DNA of 64,000 nucleotides from Aldrovandia affinis (GCA_029706075.1 JAINUG010000004.1:1795047-1859046), one strand, 5' to 3'; positions 31,733 through 44,599 are shown, counted from the first letter of the stretch. Translations and numbers: made by a program. Notes: generated by a model from the sequence alone, not told the origin.

Positions 31733-32500
31733 GGCAGCTCTACCAATCACTAATCGGCCAGCACAATTCACTGGTGGGGTTCCACCCCATCAGACAGCTG
31801 TGCTGGCTGCACCCCCGCCATAGGCTAAATGCAATCTAGGGATTTTCATCACAAATGCCCCTCTCTCTGAGTTTAATCATTTTGAAGAAGTTCTTCTGCG
31901 GTTCAGCACACCAGCAATAACTTACATTTGTTTACATTCTGAGAGTGAGCATGTTTATGTGTTTTTGTCTTTGTGCAAGGAAGTGTTTTCAGGGGAACAT
32001 GCACAGTGCCGATCATTTCAAGATGTAGCAGTTTAAGATTATGGAACCATAAATAATAAACTCACAAATCACAGAACCGCATCATTTGTCAATCAGTTTC
32101 CACAAATAACAAGATAAACTGTGCGAGAAGTGTCTAAACTGTGGCCTTTCACCCTGAGAATACCACGTGGGTGAGCACGGCGACGCACTGCACTGTACGG
32201 TCACTGACGAATGGGGCCAGTTGTGCAGTGGTGGATTATTGCGTTGGAGCAACGGCGGATGTTTCTGGAACAAATGGCATGTGCCGTGGAGTGTAAAAGA
32301 CAGGCCCTCTCTGTTTCGTCCCTCTGTGTGTGTGTGTGTGTGTGAGTGTGAGAGAGTGAAAGAACAGCTCCTCTTCTGGATTACAGACGAAACTGAGGGG
32401 GAGGGGACCAGCAGCCATAGATAGCACTGATACACCATTGTTGTGCCGGGGAAGAGTGGCAACAGCTGGCTGCACAGTCCTGTTTGTACATGCCCCTGTA
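31733..32500. other. Intergenic, little recognised
   Basis: Unique-looking sequence, with (TG)n at about 32326-32346 followed by GAGTGTGAGAGAGTG. Overlapping open frames on both strands at about 32080-32475 include this simple repeat and match nothing known. Confidence 0.6.
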
Positions 32501-32504
32501 AACT

Positions 32505-32601
32505 TGGCCAGCAGGGGGCAGTGGGTGCATGGCTGTGCAGACTTGGCCAGTAGGAGGCAGTGTGTATACAGCTGTGCAGACTTGGCCAGTAGGAGACAGT
32601 G
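32505..32601 (+). repeat. Minisatellite, left part (split by Harbinger)
   Basis: Units of roughly 45-48 bp containing GCAGACTTGGCCAGTAGGAG and CAGTG. The array resumes at 34072 after the transposon. Confidence 0.85.
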
Positions 32602-34071
32602 GGCCCTATTTTCGTGCCGGCGCTAAGCGGCGTTATGCCCTAGCGCAGGCGAATTGCCAGTTTCATCTTTCGCAAATGGAATATTTCCCGTCTCCGCCAA
32701 GTTTAGCAATTTCGTGGTGCGCAATGAAGGCGTTTGCACGACTATGGGTTGGGCAGCACAATAGGGGGTGTGACAATGAAAACAGTCGAGCGCTATGCAA
32801 GTTTGGGGTCAAATAATGAGTTCGCGTTAATGTCCAACTAGACCACCTCTTAGCGCAAACGCTGGAGCTCTGTGCAATTTGGTGACTTTATTGATGCGCA
32901 CATATGAACATAAGGTTTTCTGAAATCACATGAGAATGTTTTGTAAATATTGTGAATTTCCCCCCACGTTGAGGCAAATCGTCCAATCCATGGGTAACTT
33001 GCAAGCGTAATCAATTAAGCTAAAAACTATTTCACCACAGCTTGTGGTTATTCAATGCACGGACATGAAAGACTGAAGCCAGCAGGCCATCCATGCTACT
33101 GTTCAGTAAGATACACCTGTTAAATACATATATGTTTGTATGCACATTGTTTTTCTTATGTGAAAGGGTTTCTTTCCATTTGCACTATAGAAAATGGAGT
33201 ACATAATTGGACGCCGAAGGCGATACCGTGAGCGATACCCTGGGTTTGGTAGCCGGTGTTGGCCAGACGGCTATCAGTTTGGCTGTACATGCAGTTTCTT
33301 CCAGTTTTGTCCAACATGCAAATTAGTTTATAACTTTTCCTACACCCGACAGCCAGCAGATAACTAAACAGGACTTTTATACGCAATGTGGATTCCCTGG
33401 GGTCTTGGGCACCATTGACTGCACACGTGCAGTTGTACGCACCATCGGATCACGGTATCATTTATGTGAATCGGAAGGGTGTCCACACTACTGCATGACG
33501 AACATAAATGAAACAGGCCTAGTTGCAGTTGTGAGGTTTTTTTATTTATTGCTTTCCATTTAACAATTACAAGTTAGAAAAAAAGAAACGTTGTTTTTTA
33601 AGTTGGAAAGGCTACAAATAAGGAAAAAAATAGATGGTACAATAAAACACTTTCTTTTAACAATGTAGGTCTCAAAATATAAACTCAAATCATGAAAATA
33701 ACAAATGAATGTGCGCCTTGTTTTTCCCCTCTGATTCGCGCACCAACTTTTTCGCACCTCCTCGCTCTGCTCTTTTGAGAAACGCTCCTGGCGCAGCCGC
33801 GCAAAATTGTCATCCATGTCAGGAAATTGCCAATTTGCCATAGCGTTAGCGCACTGGTATTTAAAGGGATAGAAAATAGGTGTTCTGATTGGCCATTATG
33901 AAACCAAACCCCCACCACACCCACATGTCTTTTTAAAAAGTTAATCCAACCTCTTTTACAACTGCGGAGGTGCGCTATCGTCCTAAATCATGAAATGACC
34001 AAAATTTTGTTAGACACGTCTTTGTTTGCGTCTGCGCTACCGACACTGTCCTAATTCACCAAAACAGAGCC
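32602..34071 (+). mobile_element. PIF/Harbinger-like element (degenerate)
   Basis: 1470 bp with ends GGCCCTATTTTCGTG and CACCAAAACAGAGCC as inverted repeats, followed by GCGCTA-rich subterminal sequence. A decayed transposase is readable at about 33200-33540: GVSQTA-like 'ANTGYQ' frames are broken, but FYTQCGFPGVLGTIDCT matches the block with the first catalytic Asp of Harbinger transposases. A small minus-strand frame at about 33700-33840 (MANWQFPDMDDNFARLRQER) may be the remnant of the second, Myb-like Harbinger protein. CAGTG occurs at both borders. Confidence 0.75.
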
Positions 34072-34135
34072 CAGTGTGTACACGGCTGTGCAGGCTTGCC
34101 CAGTAGGAGGCAGTGTGTGTGAGCCCCCACAGACT
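34072..34135 (+). repeat. Minisatellite, right part
   Basis: CAGTGTGTACACGGCTGTGC, then AGGCTTGCCCAGTAGGAGGC continues the array interrupted at 32601. Confidence 0.85.
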
Positions 34136-34900
34136 CATTCTCATTAAAACTCTGACTTCTAGCAACCCACAGTTTATTCCTACCTCAGTCCCAGAATGTC
34201 CTAAGTATTTCAACGTTATTTTTTTGTTTGCACATTTGCATCTTTGTCTTTACATTTGCATTTCCAAGCGGAAATGAATTTGTGTTTGTAGCACCGCCCA
34301 ATGTGAGATGATTAGTTAATGATTTATCAAAAAATCGTATGGAATTTTTTATTTTTTGGTGCCAGTCTGGGTATTTGTTGAGTGTTTGTTTGAAGTCTGA
34401 GACCACACTGCCAAGTGGCATTCCTGAAATGAATTCAGCTGAATTTGGATGTTTCAGGGGGAAGGTAACCAATCAGTTCAGAGAAAAACAAATTGTAACT
34501 GCACGACAAGAACATCTGAGAAATCACAGCCGTTTGTCACATCCTGTTTTTGCACATTAACCTCAGATTAAGGGGGGTAATCAGATAATTACAGCAAAGA
34601 AAATGTAAATCTTTACAAATGAAAACAGCCGTCAAACACGGAACACTGAACACGCTCTGACATGTCTAATTCCAAGGGGCAAAGCTGAGTATGTTTACTT
34701 TAAAAAGAAAAGTCATTTGACTCTCGGGTCCCAAATATCTCTAATCCCCTAAAGGCTGTCATTTATGGGTCACTGGTGCCCGTGATGAACATCCATGCTT
34801 CAGCTTTTTATGAAAAAAAGGCTGACCAGAAAAATTGCAATTGAGTGAACGACTGGATAAAGGAATCAGCTGAAGGAGCAAAATCGGCTGAGAGGTCAAA
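34136..34900. other. Intergenic, nothing recognised
   Basis: AT-rich sequence without repeat ends or coding similarity. Confidence 0.6.
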
Positions 34901-34902
34901 TC

Positions 34903-35018
34903 CACTGTCTACTGCTGGACTCGATCTTTACTGTTTACTGCTGGACTCGATCTTTACTGTCTACTGCTGGACTCAATCTTTACTGTCCACTGCTGGACTC
35001 GATCTCTACTGTCCAGTA
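34903..35018 (+). repeat. 28-bp minisatellite, four units
   Basis: Units with ACTGCTGGACTCGATCTTTA and CTGT, followed by a partly inverted last unit (TGTCCAGTAGTGG). Confidence 0.9.
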
Positions 35019-36470
35019 GTGGAGAGATTCTCCTGTCTTTTCTAAAGAGGGGTTGGTGTTGGTGTTTGGGGGGGAGTCTTGGTTTGTGGGCTATGGCTGG
35101 GGCACGTAAGGAATTTTTGAAGGTGCTAATTTGCTCCATCTTTAGCCAATAAGAGGAAGAGAGGAGAGGGGACTTAGGAGAGTACTACAGGAGCACATTC
35201 TGTTCCCAAAAAAACATCTCTGTCATCTGCTATTTTTCCCACAGCGACCAGTGAGAGGTCATCAGGCCCCTGACATCATCATTTTTGACCCGTCCCCCTG
35301 TCTTCCAGCTTTAACTTAACTTGAGCAGAATTAACCGGAATGTGCCTCCCTGCTCCCTTTCCTCGTCTGCTCTCAGCTGTAAAGCAAACTCTGGGGAAGC
35401 TTGGTTCGGGCCTACCTACCACGTAAGGCCTCCCTGTTCCTTTCAGAACAGTTTCTGTTTGAACCCTGTAATTATATCATACACAGCCTCAATTTATTTC
35501 CTGGCACGGGGAATGCTTTCACATTTTTGGGCTCGCTACTTCTGCTTTGGTTTTTTTGTGTGTGGAAGCGCTGCAATTAAATGCACAGCACTTTCCATGT
35601 GTGGATCTCGTATCTCAATAGCGAGCATTGTACCTTATTTAGAGGACAGACGCATGCATCAGCCGGAATTTTATTGCTATGGAAACCCAGGGTTGGTAGA
35701 GGGAAAGAAAGAAAGAGAGAGGGAGAGAAAGAGGGAGAGAGAGAGAGAGAGAGAGGAAAAGAAAGCGAGAAAGCTTGGCCCTGCAGTTATTTTAAGAGGG
35801 AGAGCTCCTGGAAATGCACTCAGACAGTCTGCCCCCAACACACAGCCAAGCCAGTCCTGAGCACAAACCCATAGTAGACCGAGCACAGCCGCTGTTCTCA
35901 TCCACTGACCCTTCATGCGTGTTGTACCTCTGCATCTAGAAAGTTCTTCTGTTCCTCTTCGTCTCATATGAAGTGGTTCCTAAATCAAACTGTATTTTTC
36001 TATTCAATTGCATCTTTTTTCAATGTGTATTGGGTAATTCTAGTCTTCGCATACCCCTTGTATTGGTGTGGGTAAGTAGGTTTGTCCACGTTCATTCTTT
36101 AAGGCTTGTTATCTCCAAATAAAATGATATGTTGTTTTGCCTTGTGCAACTTGAGATCTTTAACAAGGTTCTGCTGAGTCACAGGAAAGCCGCACTCTGG
36201 ATGTTTAGGAACCGCGTCTCTAAGCTGTCTGTGCTTGTGATTACAACATCACTTGTTGTCTTTACAAATTCCTCACCTACTTGTTTTTTTGTTTGTTTTT
36301 TTGTTCCTTGATGAGGAAAGCACGGGGTGTGTTAGATTGCTCCCATTTCAGCCCTGCCTCCATCCAAAACACTTAGGACTGCAGATGTGAAGCACAAAGG
36401 ATCAGCTGGATTCCACTGGCTCCGCCCTTCCTGATCAAAACAAGGTCAGCCTCACTTCTCTGCTTCTTCA
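35019..36470. other. Intergenic with (GA)n
   Basis: A (GA)n-rich run at about 35700-35770 lies inside a 179-codon open frame (35321-35860) with no known similarity. Nothing else was recognised. Confidence 0.6.
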
Positions 36471-36474
36471 CAAC

Positions 36475-36523
36475 ATGCATACTCACATGCATACACACAC
36501 ACATACACACACACAATAAAGCT

Positions 36524-36573
<50 letters not shown>

Positions 36574-36660
36574 GCTCACATGCACACACACACACACACA
36601 CACACTCACACATGCTCTCTCTCTCACAGTACAGTACACACACATACATACACATAGACA
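36475..36660 (+). repeat. (CA)n composite tract
   Basis: Interrupted (CA)n including an uninterrupted block at about 36529-36571. Confidence 0.95.
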
Positions 36661-36868
36661 AATGTTTACAGAATCAATGATATCAGTGAATGTTGGAGGG
36701 ACAGAGAGAGCTCTCCCTGGGGGCAGTGTGCCAGTGCTGATATCACTGTGTGCAGCTCCACCTTAATTTCCCTTTCACTGGTGTTCCCAAGGGGGCGGAG
36801 CCGGGATGTGCACTTCCTGTTTGACCTTTCTGAAGCTGATGCTCATTTATGAATTTGCTGACCTGCAA

Positions 36869-36919
<51 letters not shown>

Positions 36920-36921
36920 GT
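36869..36921 (+). repeat. (TG)n(TA)n tract
   Basis: A (TG)n run of about 17 units followed by (TA)n. Confidence 0.95.
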
Positions 36922-37456
36922 AAATGTGTACAGTACTGTAAGGGTGTGTGTGTGTGTGTCTGGCTTCAATCTGTTTCTATGGACCAGAGTATTGTGATGC
37001 TATGAAAAGGCCCATAACACTTACACCACCATGTTTTATTTTCATCATGAATCACAAATACCGTTAAACTTTCTTTTTTACTCCAGCAGAGAGAGTTGCT
37101 AAGCTACCAACATGTTTCCCTCGGCCTCTCAAACAAGCCTTTTATTGCCATGCACACAGACCACCTCACCTGCATGGACTGGGAAAAAGGCATACCTGAT
37201 GTTTGAGATCTGTAGAAAGACTGGATGGACTGATGGTGTCAGAAATGTGCAGGCTGAGAGGACAATGGGCAGAGCAGATTGGTGAGTACCTCATAGGCCA
37301 CTGCCAGCCCAAAGCTCAGTTCCAGAGCCCGTCTGTGCTGCGTGGTTTTCCCAGACTGGAATGCTGTTTAAACGAGCCAATCGGAATGCGCGGAATGTGT
37401 CTATGCCGTTCTGAGGAAATGGTTACAGTCTCCACGGGAAAATTGGCTCTGATCCC

Positions 37457-37643
37457 AGGAGAAGAGAGGGATGAGGGGAGAGAGAGAGGAGAACGAGGGA
37501 TGAGGGGGAGGAAAGAGGGGAGAGGGATGAGCGGGAAGAGAGACAGAGGGGAATGAGGGTCGAGGGGGAAGCGAGAGAGAGGAACAGGGGATGAGGAGGA
37601 ACAGAGAGGTAGAGGAACGGCTGCAGGAGGAGAGGAGGATGAA
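37457..37643 (+). repeat. Polypurine tract
   Basis: About 190 bp of nearly pure A/G on the + strand with GAGGG/GGAGAGAG motifs and few pyrimidine breaks. Confidence 0.85.
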
Positions 37644-37819
37644 GCCTGCAATGTCGTGTCTGCTTGCCGCGTTGTGCTCCCGAATGCACAACATTGTGCT
37701 CTCGAGCCTGGCTACCACATGCTGTATTTGCTGCATGAATGTCATTTCCTGGCAGGAAGTTGTTAACACACCACAGTAAGTGCATCTTTGAACCGCTGCA
37801 TCAGGCTCTGTGAGAGCAG

Positions 37820-37965
37820 AGTATGTATTTCAGTATTTATTAAGTAAATTGTATTTATTTCAGTATCTATTCAGTAAATTGTGCTTATTTCAGTATTTAT
37901 TCAGTAAATTGTTTATTTCAGTATCTATACGTACTGTAAATTGTGTGTATTTCAGTATTCAGATA
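37820..37965 (+). repeat. ~35-bp tandem repeat
   Basis: Four units of TATTTCAGTAT(T/C)TATTCAGTAAATTGT with small length changes. Confidence 0.85.
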
Positions 37966-40597
37966 TACAGCTCACCCGGTGCAGAATGAAGAGCACAGGG
38001 CTCCTTTCCCATGGCTGTGCTGGACACATTGTTCCAGCCGCTGGTATTTCAGTTTCAAAACAAGATTACACGTCATGCATGAAGTCTTCAAACTAAGCTG
38101 TCCGGGGCCCTGTAACTCAGGGCCCCTCCCTGCACCTCTGCAAATAACCCTGCTAGGCTCTCCAACTAACATGGTTTTGGGGTGTCAGACCCTCTGACTA
38201 ATGTGGTTTTGGGGTGTTGGACTCTCTCACTAACTGGCTGTGGGGTTTACAACAAGCTTTCATGCACAATGTATGTCTATGGTCCTCCACAGCCACGCAG
38301 CATTCATGTAAATCCACACAAGCACAATAAACACAAAAGCCTGACATTTGCACACTGTCAATGATCAACAGGTACGGTCTCAGGGAGGCGGGGTGGGACT
38401 TGGCAGTTCAGAGATCACATACAGTAACTGCCTTCAAAGAGAATTTTGTGCAAGGGGCTTGACCTTGACATGACATTGAGCACTGTAATCCAAAGCAAAT
38501 ATGCAAAGCGTGATCAAACAGCACAGCTGAGCTGACATTTAATCCCGTGGCACGTTATTCTATCCCGGCACACAGCATCGGAAGTGAACTGTGGCTGTTT
38601 GCATTCCATATGGAAGTCCTTTAACCTTCTTCATAGAGGAATTGTGATGTCTATCAAAGGGTTTTCAGTTTCTAACAAAGGGCAACTTGAGACTTTCTGT
38701 TCCAGCCAAAGTATATTCTGTGCTAATTCAATCTGCCCAGAGGACCTTCTGACTAAGGGAGTGTCAGACTCTCTGACTGAAGTGGTTTTGGGCCATCATA
38801 CCATGAAATCAGTACAACTACAATAAAATAGATGCCATGGTAGAGTGTTTTTTTAATGAATATATTCAGTGGAAGTGTAGTCTGAAGAGGTGGGTTTTCA
38901 GTCTCTTATGGAAGATGGCCAGCGATTCTGCAGTCATAACCGAGTGCGGAAGGCCAGGGCAGAGAAGAGGCAAGGCTAGGAGGAGTAGCTACCCAAAAGG
39001 ACAGGACTTTCAGTCGGCCAGAGGAGGTCGAGTAGAGATGTCTAGCTGAGAAGTATCACATGATTAGTAGAGGTTTAAGATAGGGCTTAAATACATCTAT
39101 CATTCCACAGTGGACTCAGCCAAAAAACGAAACCAAAACCTCTAAGATTATACTCATCTGATGCAGCTTGGCTTTTCAGATTCTTCACATTCCTTTCAGA
39201 ACCTTCCAGATTATTTTGTGCTCCACGTTCACCCAGAGCCCTATCTTGGTTACCATTAAGCTACTATCATTTTGTCTTTGTTTATTTTTCATTTTTACTT
39301 ATCTTTCTTAATACTGCATTCCTGAATTTTTTCCTATTTTTTTCACCTCAGTAAAAACAGACACCTTCTGGTTTTTGGCTGTTCAAAGGTTTCCTTTTGA
39401 GTCTGTAGTGATGTCACAATTTGATCACAACACCTGATCCTGATGTACAGATGGACAGGTACAGAGACAATTCAAATGGACCACACTTTTTAAGGGCACA
39501 GGCTTTTGGACTGTTGCATCACGTATTCAGCTTGGCTGTCCTATATGTTGTCACAGAAAGCCACAGAAACACATCCTGTGTAAAAACAAAACAAAACAAA
39601 AAAACAAGGAAATAAAGCTTCTGGTAATACTAGCCCCATGTGTGAATGGCATTCAAGTTATGACCTCCTGTTGAATAGACACCAACCATGCATGCACAGA
39701 GCTGGGACTTCCCGTGTGGAACGCTAGCATTCCCGCATTGAAACCCAGGAATTATGTTTTGTTCCGGTAACTGAATCCAGTATCTAGTTGGCACTGGAGG
39801 TTGTACTGGCGGCTACAGGGCACCATCCGTTTACCTGCCCAATCGGCCCTGCTGGAGCAGCCCTGCCCAACAGGGCACATCTGGAACCGGTCTGGGCGTT
39901 GGTCCTCCCGCACGCTAGAGCAAGGGGCTCGGTTACAGCATCTCTGTGCCTAGCAACCAGTAGTTTCCATGGCATTGAGACAGAAACCACAGAAACGCTC
40001 ATGAGTGTTGTATGATGTCATACAACCACAGTCCCTCACCAATTTAGCAGATTGGATGCTTCTAGTTTTTTGTGTCATGCCAAGATTTGTGGAGATGTTA
40101 CAGAGCAAAACTCATATCTGATTCTGATTAATTTTTCCATTTATTTGGCGGGGGGGAATGGTTCCCCCATTGAGATTTTTCCCAGTGACAGAAATGTTCC
40201 AGGTGGAGCTGATCGGAATTTTCCATGGCACAAGTGAATAGTCTGTTTTCAAAATTTTATGACAGAAGCATACAGTACACACACAGCCATACTGTATGTA
40301 TTCAGCAATGTAACGCTATGTTTAGATTTGCCATTCAAAGTTCAGGACAAAGGTTTCTCTGATTTGAATACAGGCCTTCCTGTTCATGTTGAGATCAATT
40401 GCAGAATGTTTGTCCAAAGTACAGGGCAGCACTCTCAACATGATATGCTTTGTATGGCTGCCTGTTTTAAACTGTCTGAGCAAGTCAGAATACACAAGTC
40501 AGAGGGAGTGATAAACTGTCCTATAACTGCCCATAAGTATGTGTATTTTTGTTTTATGTGGTACAGTGGATTTTCACAACACTTCCTGTGACAGATT
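37966..40597. other. Intergenic, mostly unrecognised
   Basis: A duplicated block (GTGGTTTTGGGGTGT with CTCTCTGACTAA) lies at 38165-38245, with a relative near 38765-38800. A possible diverged SINE lies at 39780-39970. No exon-like conserved frame was found. Confidence 0.6.
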
Positions 40598-40925
40598 GTT
40601 TTTTTTTGCTTTTCTCCCAATTTGGAATGCCTAATTGTTTTCTAAAGGTGTGCTCGCTACAACCTCCACTGTCAATTCAGGACAGCTTAGACAAGAGCGC
40701 GCACTCCTCTGAAACAAGAAATATCATATGCTGCTTCTCTTCACATGACAGTTTGCAAGTTAGTCTTGCACGGACATGAGTTGGAGGAAGACACTTAATG
40801 TGCAGCTTTATACCGACAGACTGTGAGGGCCCGATTGACCAATGGGGGTTCCTGGTGCACAGCGAGACGTGGACAAACCCGGCCGACTGAATCCCTCCCT
40901 CTCTGGGCAACACTACCGCTAATTA
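40598..40925. repeat. SINE C-family copy
   Basis: TTGCTTTTCTCCCAATTTGG, CTCCTCTGAAACAAGAAATA, TTGGAGGAAGACACTTAATG, CTCCCTCTCTGGGCAACACT and CGCTAATTAG. Its end adjoins a LINE fragment. Confidence 0.75.
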
Positions 40926-40929
40926 GTTT

Positions 40930-41870
40930 GTTAGTTAGGTTTATTTGACAATTAAAATAGATATACACAATGTGAACACACATACCCTTGATACATGACA
41001 TCACATTAATTCACACTGCAAATTGCCAAGGATAACACAAAAAAGTTGGCAAAAAGCCAACGTATTTCCGTTCCCTTGTGGTCCTCTATATGGTGGGAAG
41101 CATAAAAAGTCAGGCTTGATCAACATGCCGAACAGCACTCCATAGAACACAATAAATAAATAAATACATCACATAACAATCAATTGCGTAATTCAGAAGT
41201 TTTATTAAAACCAGTAGTTATTTCCCTTGATAGTGCAAAGAACCTCCCTTATTTGTTAAATAACACATTCATTAAACTTGGTTTGTAAGCCAAAGTTTCA
41301 CATTTTTCTTGAAACTACTCTCCACCTGAATAAATGTAATTTAATTTGGCAGCTTATTCCATTCTTCTGCACCAGTGTTTTGGAAGGTGTTTTTTCCTGC
41401 CTTGGTTTTATAACGCATTGTTTTTAAGCTGACAGCACTGGAATGGGTGTTGTGGTCATGACTCCCCATGACTCCCCTCCCATGAACTCACTAATATAGC
41501 TAATGTAGCCAGAGAGATAGCTTGGGGCTGAGGTTGTGTAGAATTATATAAATAAGACCGGTTTTGAGTTGTGCAACTCTTTTTTGGACTCTAAGCCAAT
41601 ATTTTTGTTTAAAATGACTATCATCCAAATGAGTCCTGGGATGTAGCTTCAATACAACTCTCATCATTGTATTCTGGGATGTTTGTAGCTTATCCTTGAG
41701 AGATTGTGACATGCTGCTATACCATGAGGTACAGGTATAATCGTACTGGCTCTGAACTAAGGCTGTTGCAACAAGTGTCCTCATGGTTTCGATGTCAAGG
41801 TACTTAGCTATTCTAGCCAAATATTTAATCCTTGAATTGACCTTGCCCAATACCTTGCCTGCCAAAAAGG
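40930..41870 (-). mobile_element. Non-LTR retrotransposon 3' fragment (reverse)
   Basis: The minus-strand frame (41500-41865) reads VNSRIKYLARIAKYLD, LVQSQYDYTCTSWYSS and KLQTSQNTMMRVVL, the C-terminal region of reverse-transcriptase proteins of jockey/I/L2-type LINEs. The rest, towards 40930, looks like its 3' end, finishing with AAATAAACCTAACTAACAAA on the minus strand. Confidence 0.75.
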
Positions 41871-41879
41871 ATTATTATT

Positions 41880-42040
41880 ATACATCACCCTGGCACTGGC
41901 ATGGTTTGGATTCAATACCAGACTGTGGTGCTCATCTATGTACTAGAACAGTGCCTTAACAGCATGCTGACAGTGGGGCTCATCCACACACTAGAACTGT
42001 GCCTTAACACCATGAGCCACCCAGCAGTCCCCTCCTGTGA
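41880..42040 (-). repeat. SINE C-like head fragment (reverse)
   Basis: Reverse complement reads CTGGGTGGCTCATGGTGTTA and AGGCAC, like a degenerate tRNA head. Shares GGCACTGGCATGG and GGGGCTCATC with 21.7 kb. Confidence 0.5.
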
Positions 42041-43127
42041 CAGATTTGACTTCCCTCAAGAGTGAAACACTGTGAGCAGAATTGTTTTTTGGAACTGAAA
42101 AAATAAATACATAAATAAATAAAGGATCCACTGGTGACGTGGGCCACAGGGAGGAGTGGGCAGAAAGGATTTAGAGCCGCCAGCTGTGAGAGGAAAAGAC
42201 CATCTGTTCATTTTATTTTATTTTACAGCACCAGAAATAAAAGAGGAAAATGTGCCCCCCATCAATGTTTGATTGTGTGGGGGGGTTTCCTCCAGCTTGG
42301 CAGGACAGTGTGACAAAACGTGCCAGTGTAAAGAAAGCGTAAATATATATTTTTCTTTGTTTTGTTACAGAGGTTTGCTAGGGAGTGAGTTTGTGGCTAC
42401 TCCTCTGATGTTGGTTGTGATTGTTATAGATATGACTTACGTATTTATGAATTTTGTGAAATATATCTTTATGAAAGGCGTATCTTTGTCTAGGCAGGGG
42501 AATTGGGATGATTAACGCCCATGCCTACTGGCAGAGGAGCTAGGGCACACAGCTGTGCAGCATTATCTATTTGTACCTGTGAGCTTAAAACTGCTCTGCT
42601 CTCTTAGTAGGCAGCTGAAACACGGGAGTGAGAGAGAGCCCTGAGATCATGAGTAAAAAGCACAACTGCAAAGTCGCAATTGTCTGTGTGTAGTGTTGTG
42701 TTATAATGTTTGACCAAAAGGTACTTATTATTTTATTCTGTTTGTTTTTTGATGTAGTGCTTTTAGCCAGAACCCGTGAGGGAACAGCCAAATATTATTT
42801 TTGTTAATTTGTAGTGTGCATGTTCTCTCTCTCTCTCTCTCTCCCTACCCCTGTGAAAGAAAGAAATAAAGAATTTAAAACCCTGGTCCGCAGACCAAAA
42901 AATCCAATCCCTGCGTCCTGCCATTCTGTTCCAATCCTGGTTGTGTCGCACAGCGTGTGACAATCTTGAAATCAGGCGCAGCATTAATAACGTCCACCTG
43001 AGTCTTTGTTCAAGCTCAGGTGTTCATTATTTAATAAGTTCCCTTAATTTAGTAGAACTGAGAATCACCTGTTGGTTCCAGTTGTTATCAGTTACACCAG
43101 GAGTGCGGGAGTTTCCAGTACCATGAG
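42041..43127. other. Intergenic, little recognised
   Basis: (TC)n at about 42818-42842. No TE ends and no coding similarity. Confidence 0.6.
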
Positions 43128-43135
43128 GAGTTCAC

Positions 43136-43309
43136 TAGTGATGGGAGAATGAGGTGTCATGACACCTTGTCAATCGCTGCCTTGTTTTAACAAATCTTAG
43201 GGTTTTGCTCTTCATGACAAATCACAATGATTGGTTCAAATCAGTGAGTTCCTGGTAGTATGTTGGTAACCCATTTTTTGCATCATTATACCTCATTCTC
43301 CCATCGTTA
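43136..43309. mobile_element. hAT-type MITE with 8-bp target duplication
   Basis: 174 bp with ends TAGTGATGGGAGAATGAGGT and ACCTCATTCTCCCATCGTTA. Flanked by perfect GAGTTCAC on both sides (43128-43135, 43310-43317). Confidence 0.92.
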
Positions 43310-43604
43310 GAGTTCACTCAACACGACGAACATGTTAATCTCTCAGAGAAAGCATGTGAACATTGTGTCTCCAAACTTTCTCGATTATTTAGCAATTTTT
43401 TCAATGCTTTGGAAAAAAAGAAAAATTGGTCCCAGTTAACGCAATGAGAACATCTAACGGTTAAGGACACCTTCCCGTCATGCAACTGCTTTATGGACAT
43501 CGTCTGGCCATTTCTAGACTAACCGGGAGGAGTGACTTCCACTGCAGAATTAATCAGAACCACTTCCCCGTGGAGGGGCTCTCTCCTGGTTCAACTCGTG
43601 AGGA

Positions 43605-43715
43605 CGGCACAGCCAGACAGGTAGGAGAAAACTCCAGGCCTTCAAAAGTATGTGACACGGCCAGACGGGCAGGGGAACATTCCGGGTCTTCTGCAGTCCG
43701 TCTAACTCCACAGCT
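43605..43715 (+). repeat. ~57-bp diverged tandem duplication
   Basis: ACAGCCAGACAGGTAGG..AAACTCCAGGCCTTC and ACGGCCAGACGGGCAGG..ACATTCCGGGTCTTC are successive related units. Confidence 0.7.
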
Positions 43716-44599
43716 CTCTCAGAGCTCTGGGGTAAGCGGTTACCTCACTCAAACCACAGCTATGTTTTTTATGGGGGAAGAGGGGGAGAGAAACGTTGAG
43801 GCTTATTTCATTTTGATCCCTGCTTCTTCACTTGAAATGAGCTGCCACAGAAGAGGCAGATTTTTAAGCATGACTTAAGCGGAGAGTCACGCATGATGTA
43901 ACTTTAAGGTGGGGGCCGTATTCTGGAGCCATTTCTGCTCAGTTTGTACATTTTTTATTTGAATCAAAGAGAATTGAGATGGGGTTGTATTTTTTTGATT
44001 GGAAGTTTTGTTTTGGTGGAAATATATTTTTTACCTCTCTTTTTGTGTTTGTCTGGAGGTGCAATAATGGAATAAAATGACCGGCAGGCCATTGACATCT
44101 TTGCAAAGTCCATTAGTGAGTTCTCTCCAAGAAGCAAAAAACCCACAGAAGGAAATGAATATGGGTAGGAATGCTTCTTATTCACTTCTTTCATTTAATT
44201 ATATATATATATATATATATATTACACCTTTTAAGAATGAAAGAGGTGATGAAAAATCAGCTTCTGTGAATTAAGAAATATGTATTCAGTCAATGTGAAG
44301 TCAATCAGTCTAAATCATTCAATGTGGCTCCTGATTGGATTTCCAGACATTCAGCACACGGGGAAAATTCTCATGTAGAACTAATCTTTTTAGTAATGAT
44401 GGACGAGATTTAATACTTTTACAGATGAATGCCTGTAACACACACATACACACACACAGTAGTCTGGTTGTAAGGTTTCCCAGTGTCAGTGTATCTCAAA
44501 TAGAAGCTCAAACGGGGTGTTGTTTCTGTCCAGTCACATTGGCTTTGCAGTGCAATACAGCTGCACCAGTCAATTACAATGACTTGTGAGTGTGTATGC

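Noticed and set aside
35321-35860. 179-codon open frame
   Set aside because: Ends in a (GA)n tract, has no recognisable domain or splice context, and sits in repeat-rich intergenic DNA.
43480-43878. 132-codon open frame
   Set aside because: Driven by a 57-bp tandem duplication; no known similarity and no splice signals in context.
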